A stretch of DNA of 64,000 nucleotides. It comes from Rapana venosa. Taxonomy: Eukaryota; Mollusca; Gastropoda; Neogastropoda; Muricidae. Below, in pieces: positions 57,317 to 64,000 of the stretch. How positions within the stretch are numbered: position 1 is the first letter of the stretch; each line of letters opens with the position of its first letter. The translations under genes and the position numbers were made by a program. The stretch is from contig CM054135.1 in NCBI GenBank assembly GCA_028751875.1, forward strand, positions 10,741,131-10,805,130, given 5' to 3'. The notes under the pieces were generated by a model, which saw nothing but the letters and a program-made list of their open reading frames with translations, was not told the DNA's origin and did not search any database.

Positions 57317-57336
57317 TTACACTGTAGATCCGACTG

Positions 57337-57390
57337 TCATTTCGTGTGAGGCAAAGTTCTACTCTCCCAGGCCTTGATGTCCTCACTGAG
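57337..57390 (-). CDS. Candidate last coding exon of an unidentified gene
   Basis: On the minus strand, TTACACTTACAG is followed by 17 codons reading LSEDIKAWESRTLPHTK and TGA, and about 20 bases later by AATAAA. The combination of acceptor, acidic helix-like tail, stop and polyA signal is typical of a small terminal exon. The incoming phase is assumed to be 0. I do not recognise the protein; upstream exons would lie between 57.4 kb and beyond the window end. It could instead be a non-coding 5' exon of HERC4. Confidence 0.4.
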   Translation of the reverse strand, partial: LSEDIKAWESRTLPHTK

Positions 57391-57399
57391 CTGTAAGTG

Positions 57400-58180
57400 T
57401 AACAACCGAGCCATGTTTACCCATTTCTCCGATCAAAACATTACATTTGATGGCGATATATTGTTTTGGCTGATTCTAGTGACTTAAAAGTTCGGAAATA
57501 AAAAACTGCTATTTTTAAACAATATAAAAATGTGCCACTCACGTTCAAGATTTCTGAGAAATCTAGTTATTCCGAAACATCGACACCAGCTCTTACTTTC
57601 TACACTATGGCCTTAGTTTCACAGTCTGTTCACGCTTTTGATAGAGGCACCATTTCAACAATCAACGTTAAAATATTCATTTTCTTCATTAAAAAGTAGA
57701 TGGTGGATACATGTAAATAAATCCGAAATATGTGTTGGTACATACACTGTTACATATGAACAAGCCAAACACACTTCCTATTTACTTCAACATTTTCTGT
57801 CACTGAGCGGATTTTTGGCTCCTACCTTGAAAATTAATCCCCTTGGCAATAAGAGTTGCACCCCTTCTTCTCTTCTTTTGTGTGTAGAGTTAAAGAGCTA
57901 GTGGTTCCCACAGATGTAATTAGAGCCAAATCGCCAGTTGGCCTCTACCTGCTGATCTGTTCCTCAATGTCCTAAAGTCACTCAGTTTTCTTCTGTACTG
58001 GATACTGAGTAGCTAGTGAAATATATTCCTTAGTAGGTAAGACTTGTACTAGTTACTTAGCCTTTGTTGCTGATTTTGATTAGGAGGATGGGGTCTAGCA
58101 ATATATATATAGACTGAAACTGCGCTTGGAATCTTCTTGAGTAAGATTAACTCTATGATTTATTTATTCATTTAGTCTTT
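57400..58180. other. Non-coding stretch
   Basis: No repeat family or exon recognised; AT-rich, with TATATATATA near 58104. Confidence 0.4.
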
Positions 58181-58184
58181 AAAT

Positions 58185-58505
58185 TCGAGGATGATGGAAT
58201 AAGCACTCATGTGCTTTTTACATCCTGTCCCCGTGTGCATGCAGTTTTGTAAATGTTGTCATCAGTTCCTACCGGCACACAATGGCCTACTCTTCCGAAA
58301 AGCGGAAGGGGTTTTGAGGTGTGCCCAAGATGTTCTGCTTGCGTTCGCACACAGTACCTCGGTTTACAGTTTCATCCGATGGACTTTTGGGGAGAGTGGA
58401 GTCGGCACTGATGTTAACTCCAGAGGAAAAATCCTCTTGAACAAGATTCGAACCGGTCAGCAGATCACAATGCATCACTCTAATCATCAGGCTATCCGTC
58501 TCCAA
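58185..58505 (-). mobile_element. SINE-A (tail 1)
   Basis: From TCGAGGATGATGGAATAAGC through AATGGCCTACTCTTCCGAAA to ATCAGGCTATCCGTCTCC, full length. Confidence 0.78.
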
Positions 58506-58884
58506 GCAAGGTATAGACTCCTTCACCTATATGCATGTCCATGTTTCTGTATACATGCAAGATATAGACTCAGACAAATATTCTTGAAGAAAGATACAAC
58601 CTAACGATGGCAGCACGGAAACAAACAAGGCCATTCCATCGAAAGAGTAATCCCATTTCTTAGATACATTGAGCATAATATCACCAATGAGCAAGTTTGC
58701 CAAATTATCATATCTGACATGTACACTTGCTGATACAAAGGAAGTGTTTGTATCAAATAAGACGTAGAAACTGTGTTGTCGTGCCCATGTAACGAAATCT
58801 CATGGTAGCTGTTATACTTTCTTCGGGATACTGTTGAGAGGAGGAGGGGAAAATGAGACCAAACTAGGACAGTAGACCAATCAT

Positions 58885-59040
58885 TGCATAATCTCACCTC
58901 ATCACACCTATCCCGTAGTCCTTTGGACCGTGGGGGCACTACTGAAGATTTTGCAACCAGCTTTCTCCACTTCCCGCGGTCCTTTGCTTTTCGCTGCAAT
59001 TCATTCCACTCAATCATTCCATTGCACATTAGACATGGCA
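58885..59040 (-). mobile_element. Non-LTR retrotransposon 3' fragment
   Basis: The minus strand encodes MIEWNELQRKAKDRGKWRKL, then VAKSSVVPPRSKGLRDR. The (K/A)DR..WR.LVA pattern is common at the C-terminus of RTE-like polyproteins. Short and isolated, so the family is uncertain. Confidence 0.45.
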
Positions 59041-59133
59041 AATTATTGACAAAGACCCATATTTTGGCACACAGCCGACATAAATGGAGGGTTTGATGAG
59101 GGCTTCAATTACCTCCCGGCTAATGGAGTTAAG

Positions 59134-59135
59134 AC

Positions 59136-59173
<38 letters not shown>

Positions 59174-59230
59174 GAAGAAGAAGAAGAAGATGATGATGAT
59201 GATGATGATGAAAAAGAGAAGAAGGAGGGG
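59134..59230. repeat. (GAT)n/(GAA)n microsatellite
   Basis: Runs of GAT, GAA and GAT again; it yields Asp/Glu or Ser/Ile-type artificial ORFs. Confidence 0.9.
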
Positions 59231-59509
59231 GCGGGGGGAGAGAAGGAGGAAGAGAACAATGAAGAAGGAGAAGACGACGACGCCAGTGACGAGGAGGAGG
59301 AGCAGCAGCAGCAGCAGAAGGATTTCAGACAGTTTTAGGGACATCATTAATTCGTTGCTGATCCACAAGACCTGTACTGATACAAAACTCTAAGTTGTCT
59401 ATACATGCAAATCGTAAATATTGAAATAAACAACAAACAACAACAGCAACAAATAATTAAAAAAACCCAAACCATTTACCATTTTGAAACATGGCTGGAA
59501 AATCAATGC

Positions 59510-59960
59510 ATTAGGCCTCGATCTTGTGGCTAGAGTGATGTGCTCGTGATCTGATGGCCCGAGTTTGAGCCACCTTCGAGGTGCCTAATGGACGGAATCC
59601 CCCCCCCCCCCCCCCCCCCCCCCCAAAGGATCTAGGAATTGATATCAGTGTCGGCTCCGTTCCCCTGAAAGTCCTTTGGATGAGACTATAACCTAAGGTA
59701 CTGTGCGCGAACTCACGCAGAACATCTTTCGCACACATTGAAAAACCTATTCCACCTTTAAGAAAAGTAGGCCATTACGTGCTGGTAGGAATGGATGACA
59801 CCTTTTTGTTTTTAAAAAAAAGCGCATGCACGCTGTTGTCATGTTTAGACACCATCCCCTAGTGGGAATGCAGCTAATTTTAACGGGGAATGAACGGTCA
59901 CATACACAAAGTCTCGCCACTCTGTGAACCTCGGAACTGTAGCTGAGGATCGAAAGAAAA
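59510..59960 (+). mobile_element. SINE-A (tail 2) with internal poly-C expansion
   Basis: Head CTTGTGGCTAGAGTGATGTG, an uninterrupted C run at about 59600-59623, body GGATGAGACTATAACCTAAG, tail-2 end CTGTGAACCTCGGAACTGTA. Confidence 0.72.
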
Positions 59961-60017
59961 AAACGGAAAATGGATGAGAAATAAGGTTATCGAACATTGA
60001 AGAAAATAAAAGCTATA

Positions 60018-60130
60018 AAAGCCATTTGGCAATAAGAATGCAAGCGCTCTGATTTGTCTTTGCAAGATATAGCGCTATACAAATTCCATTTATTATTATC
60101 ATTATTATTATTATTATTATTATTATTAAC
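60018..60130 (+). mobile_element. Element H copy
   Basis: GCCATTTGGCAATAAGAATG, AAGCGCTCTGATTTGTCTTT, GCAAGATATAGCGCTATACA, then (ATT)n. Confidence 0.65.
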
Positions 60131-60134
60131 AACA

Positions 60135-60877
60135 GACTTGATAGCAACAAAGCCAGATATCGATAAGAAAGGTGTAAGTAGTGTTTATGTAAAATTCTGC
60201 TTGCCGCTAATCTTTCTTGAGAAAACTAAAAACCAAACCAAACCGTTATAAAGAAATCTGTCACTAGAACCAACCAACCTTCCCCCTCCAACCCCCCTCC
60301 CCACCCCCTCCCCGACAAAAGCAAACAAAATGTCAGAGAGACATGTTATAATTATGTACCTCTTCTTAACATTTGGATTTCACGTTTACCTCCCTTAGAA
60401 CGAAAAATGGAAACGGGAACGAGTTACGACACTGAAAACGAGAAACGACAGACATTTTCGCATAACGTCTGTGTCATATAAACCTGTATATAAAACTTTA
60501 TCTGTTGTATTATCCCTTACTCTGTCCCTCTGATGCCTCTTTTCATTATGTCTTTTCTTTTCTATTTTCTTTTTAGAGTTTCATCCGCGTGTGTTTCTCT
60601 CTGTGTAGGCTAACTTTGTCTTTTTTCTTTCTTTTTTTTTAACCCAGTGCAGAGAAAACAAAGTATATTTGATGCAAAAGATGTATCGAACAAAGCACCC
60701 AGTAAATACACACTTCTAGTTAGACGCTTTCAGAGGAAAAATAACTTGGCAATAACAGCAAACTGATATACTGACACACCCAGGAAGAAAAAACAAACCC
60801 CAAATGTCCAAAACATAAGTATGAATGATGACGTACACACAGAAGTGATCATATTAATGAGTTATTATTTGTGCTGT

Positions 60878-60960
<83 letters not shown>

Positions 60961-61653
60961 CGGGAGGGGGGCGATATTTTTTTAATGAATCTTCGTATTG
61001 CCAAAAAAAAATAAATTTTCTTTTAATTACAGAAATTGCAGAATATCCAAATAATTATTCACAGATGCTTTCTCTTCTCCTATAAATCAAAAACAGAAAC
61101 CGATACACATGTAGATGTGTATTAAGATTATATTCGACTGGATACTTTTCATACTTCGGTCATCTCTTAGGTTTAACTGCTCTCAATAAATGACAAGTTT
61201 GCAATCATCAACGAGATAAGTGTAAGAGAATAATTCTGCTGGTTTCCTTTAAGTGATGCTGTTGGGATGTGGTCCCCCTCCCCTCGTATTTATATCTGTA
61301 TCTATATATGTATGTGTATGTCGTTGTTGTTGTGCGTTCCCCAGCTTTACACCCTGGGGGTCACCCAGAACATGCACTCTGACTCACTCATCATCCCACC
61401 TTGGAATCACTGTGAGATAGGAAGTATAGGGATGAGAAGTTTGCGTGTATGTATGGCGTTAACCCTTCATTTTCCAATGGAAATGGAAGTACTGACTTTT
61501 TTGATAGCCATCATTTCATAATTGCCGTTCTAATAAGCCAACAAAATCCTTTTATTAAAAAAAAATCCAATTAGGGACAATATTTCAAGCAAGGACTTCC
61601 CCACATACACTATAACATGATTTTCAGCAAAATTTTGTTAATAATAAATTATT

Positions 61654-61655
<2 letters not shown>
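60135..61655. other. AT-rich stretch with one shared repeat
   Basis: 61340-61450 shares ACCCAGAACATGCACTCTGA and GGAATCACTGTGAGAT-type sequence with 22123-22200, so both are copies of another dispersed repeat. Otherwise (TA)n and unrecognised DNA. Confidence 0.5.
60880..60960. repeat. (TA)n microsatellite
   Basis: About 80 bases of TA with one interruption; self-complementary. Confidence 0.92.
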
Positions 61656-61659
<4 letters not shown>

Positions 61660-61686
<27 letters not shown>

Positions 61687-61691
61687 CAGAC

Positions 61692-61723
<32 letters not shown>

Positions 61724-61732
61724 GGGGGGTTG
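61660..61732. repeat. (GA)n followed by a poly-G run
   Basis: GAGAGAGACA units then about 17 consecutive G. Confidence 0.9.
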
Positions 61733-61939
61733 GCAGGCAAACACGCAAGCAGACAGACAAGCAGACGAGACAGAGTAGACTAGACAGACAGACACAAAAG
61801 CTTTTTTTTCCCTCCGAGTGTACATGCTGATTTTCCACAGTAGAGGAATATGAACTATTATCTGCAGATGGACGGATTGGAAATGTAGCGTACAGCAGAG
61901 ATTGAAAGTGTGCTTGCTGTCTGTCTCCTGGTCTGTCAC

Positions 61940-61943
61940 ACAC

Positions 61944-62035
<92 letters not shown>

Positions 62036-62206
62036 CACACACACACAGAGTCACACACACACAAGTCACACACAGACACACGCACAGTCACACACAGAGT
62101 CACACAGACACAGAGTCACACAGACACACAGTCACACACACAGTCACACACAGTCACACACACAGAGTCACACACACACAGAGTCTCACACACACAGACA
62201 CAGACA

Positions 62207-62258
<52 letters not shown>

Positions 62259-62260
62259 GA
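61940..62260. repeat. (CA)n array with CACAGAGT variants
   Basis: Long (CA)n, then interspersed CACACACAGAGTCACACACA units, then (CA)n again. Pairs with the following GT array. Confidence 0.92.
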
Positions 62261-62313
62261 GACTGCAACAGTCCCTACACTACACTGTTGACACCTTTCG
62301 CTTCATGTGTTGG

Positions 62314-62322
62314 CGCCGTGTG

Positions 62323-62358
<36 letters not shown>

Positions 62359-62410
62359 TGTGTGTGTGTGTGTGTGTGTGTTGTGTGTGTGTGTGTGTGT
62401 ATGTGTGTGC

Positions 62411-62446
<36 letters not shown>

Positions 62447-62566
62447 CTGTGTGTGACTGTGTGTGACTGTGTGACTCTGTGTGACTCTGTGACTGTGTGT
62501 GACTCTGTGTGTGTGACTGTGTGTCTGCATGTGTGTGTGTGTGTGTGTGTGTTCGTGCGTGTGTCT
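62314..62566. repeat. (GT)n/(GCGT)n array
   Basis: (GTGC)n, (GT)n and GTGACTCTGTGTGACTCTGT units, the reverse complement type of the preceding array. Confidence 0.92.
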
Positions 62567-62569
62567 GTG

Positions 62570-63010
62570 CATGATAAAGATAATGACGATGGTGGTGCTT
62601 CTGCTGCTACAGATTATGGTGACGATGATAATGTCGACGGCGTTGACTATGACTGATCCATTGATTGATTGTAAAAACACATAGCTACATTTTACCAGCT
62701 TTTAGAAAGAGCACCATTATCAGATTACTTTCCGAAAAACTGTTTTCAAAAGGACTGAATGTGAGCCCAAAAAAAGTGTTCGCAATATCCGCAATTTGGT
62801 TAAAGATTAAATCTCTGGTTAAAAATAAAAAGTCCCTTTTTCTGTTTAAAGCCCCCCTAATCAGATAAATGACTGGGGATTTATTGAACACGGGGCGTGC
62901 AATTTAGATCTTAAAGATGCTCAGACGTGCCTCAAGGCGGGACCTGGTCTAATTGACTTCTTTTTTCATGAGACGAGGCGACACAAAGAACAATCTATAT
63001 CTGCTACTCG
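62570..63010. other. Unrecognised stretch
   Basis: AT-rich DNA with short ORFs on both strands and no recognised feature. Confidence 0.4.
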
Positions 63011-63014
63011 GACA

Positions 63015-63185
63015 AATAGCCGATGTTCAAGACCGTTCGACTTCAATGCCCAATGGTTCCATGAAGTCGTGTTTCGAATCTCGCAGCGTTGGTGAATTAA
63101 CGGTGGGGATTTTTTCGATACTCCGAGTCAACTTAAGCCCACACCTACCGGGCTTTAATTTATTATCATATAGTATATCCATAAT
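63015..63185 (+). mobile_element. SINE-B head and body
   Basis: TTCGACTTCAATGCCCAATG, GAAGTCGTGTTTCGAATCTC and GGTGAATTAACGGTGGGGAT. An ATT-tailed repeat follows, and a matching tail-2 piece appears at 63565-63665. Confidence 0.6.
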
Positions 63186-63204
63186 TTATGTCAGTTCGGG
63201 GTTG

Positions 63205-63275
63205 GAGACATAATTAATAATAATTAATAATAATAAGTGAATTTATTAACGCTTATCTTGCAATAAAAACCAAAC
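63205..63275 (-). mobile_element. Element H fragment
   Basis: AATTAATAATAATAAGTGAA and TTATTAACGCTTATCTTGCA, inserted in SINE-B. Confidence 0.5.
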
Positions 63276-63564
63276 CAAGCACCATTTCATTCATGCTACA
63301 TCATAATAGCGGCATGTACATTAAATTCAAATGTATACACACACATCTCGCACCACCCCACCACAACCACACCAACACGCCAAACTCACACTGACCACCC
63401 CATAAAGGTTGTACATCCGCAGACGTAAGGGGTTTGGGCTGCATGAGGAGGAAAAAAGAAATGGAACAGAGGGGAACTTAAGTTTTGAAAAAATTGTCAT
63501 TGAGGGATTAAAAGCTTATAAGAAGCTTTTGAAAAGGCGAGGATGTGAAGACACACTGCTCAGC

Positions 63565-63665
63565 TGATCCCGAAGTCGGTATGCAGCTGTTCATGGTGGG
63601 CCAAAAACAAATCGGTCGCATGTGAAAAATCTCACCATGAGTGAACCCAGGAACTCTAGCTAAGG
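63565..63665 (+). mobile_element. SINE tail-2 fragment
   Basis: GATCCCGAAGTCGGTATGCA to GAACCCAGGAACTCTAGCTA, possibly the separated 3' end of the 63.0 kb SINE-B. Confidence 0.55.
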
Positions 63666-63731
63666 AACAACAACACACAACAAAACAAAAGTCTGCGTGC
63701 GATCGACTTGAAATTATTTTTCAGTGATCCA

Positions 63732-63840
63732 CTACCCCCCCACCCCCCCCCCCCCCCCCCCCCCCCTTGAACCATGATGATGATGATGATGATGATGGTG
63801 ATGAAGAAGAAGATGATGAAGAGGCGGATGATGATGAAGG
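63732..63840. repeat. Poly-C run and (GAT)n/(GAA)n microsatellite
   Basis: About 30 C with one or two interruptions, then GAT/GAA triplets. Confidence 0.88.
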
Positions 63841-64000
63841 TGATAATCACGATGACGTCAAACTAATGCAATAATGAGATCTGAACATGATTATTTAACG
63901 CTTAGCAAACCATTTTACTCTTTTTTTTTCTTTCTCGAAACAGATAGTCATTTTTCAGATAAAATTGCAACCCAAACAGAAGCGGCAGTCGCCATTTCAG

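Noticed and set aside
59084..59393. Acidic or Met/Lys-rich ORFs
   Set aside because: Translations of (GAT)n/(GAA)n in different frames.
61638..62446. Long ORFs on both strands
   Set aside because: All are translations of (CA)n/(GT)n arrays.
62685..62891. 68-codon minus ORF, MFNKSPVIYLIRG..
   Set aside because: AT-rich, no family similarity, no convincing splice or promoter context.

Overview
The window is animal nuclear DNA with split genes and very many repeats. The mix of non-LTR retrotransposon remnants, several tRNA-derived SINE families, (CA)n/(GAA)n/(GAT)n microsatellites and long minisatellites fits a mollusc, probably a marine gastropod. That placement is inference; no species can be named. 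There are no operons, CRISPR arrays or bacterial genes.

The main gene is on the minus strand from about 55.7 kb (start) to 16.7 kb (stop). Reading splice sites and phases by eye gives 28 coding exons for a small HERC-type E3 ubiquitin ligase (HERC3/HERC4 group, about 1,030 residues recovered). It has an N-terminal seven-bladed RCC1-like domain (exons 1-8), a linker (9-16) and a C-terminal HECT domain (17-28) with the catalytic Cys in a HTCFN motif. Three things are irregular: exon 4 lacks one base, one HECT exon of about 75 nt cannot be found, and exon 27 has conflicting frames. Intron 17 appears to be a GC-AG intron.

At the left edge, plus strand, is the last coding exon of an eIF4E-binding protein (4E-BP) ending in the TOS motif FEMDI, followed by a probable 2.7 kb 3' UTR to an AATAAA near 4.53 kb. 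It converges on HERC4. At 57.3 kb, minus strand, a small terminal-exon-like unit (acceptor, short ORF, stop, AATAAA) suggests the end of an unidentified gene upstream of HERC4.

The rest is transposon-derived or satellite DNA. A truncated, frameshifted RTE-like retrotransposon lies at 7.0-8.2 kb, a CR1/L2-like 3' end at 25.0-25.7 kb, and smaller LINE fragments at 24.5 and 58.9 kb. At least eight short-element families (here A-H) fill introns and flanks. Family C joins a tRNA-like head to the internal promoter region of 5S rRNA. Families A and B share an interchangeable 3' domain, and a 29-bp segment of that domain has expanded into a 1.4 kb minisatellite inside one SINE. About fifteen other tandem arrays lie mostly in HERC4 introns, several directly against splice sites.
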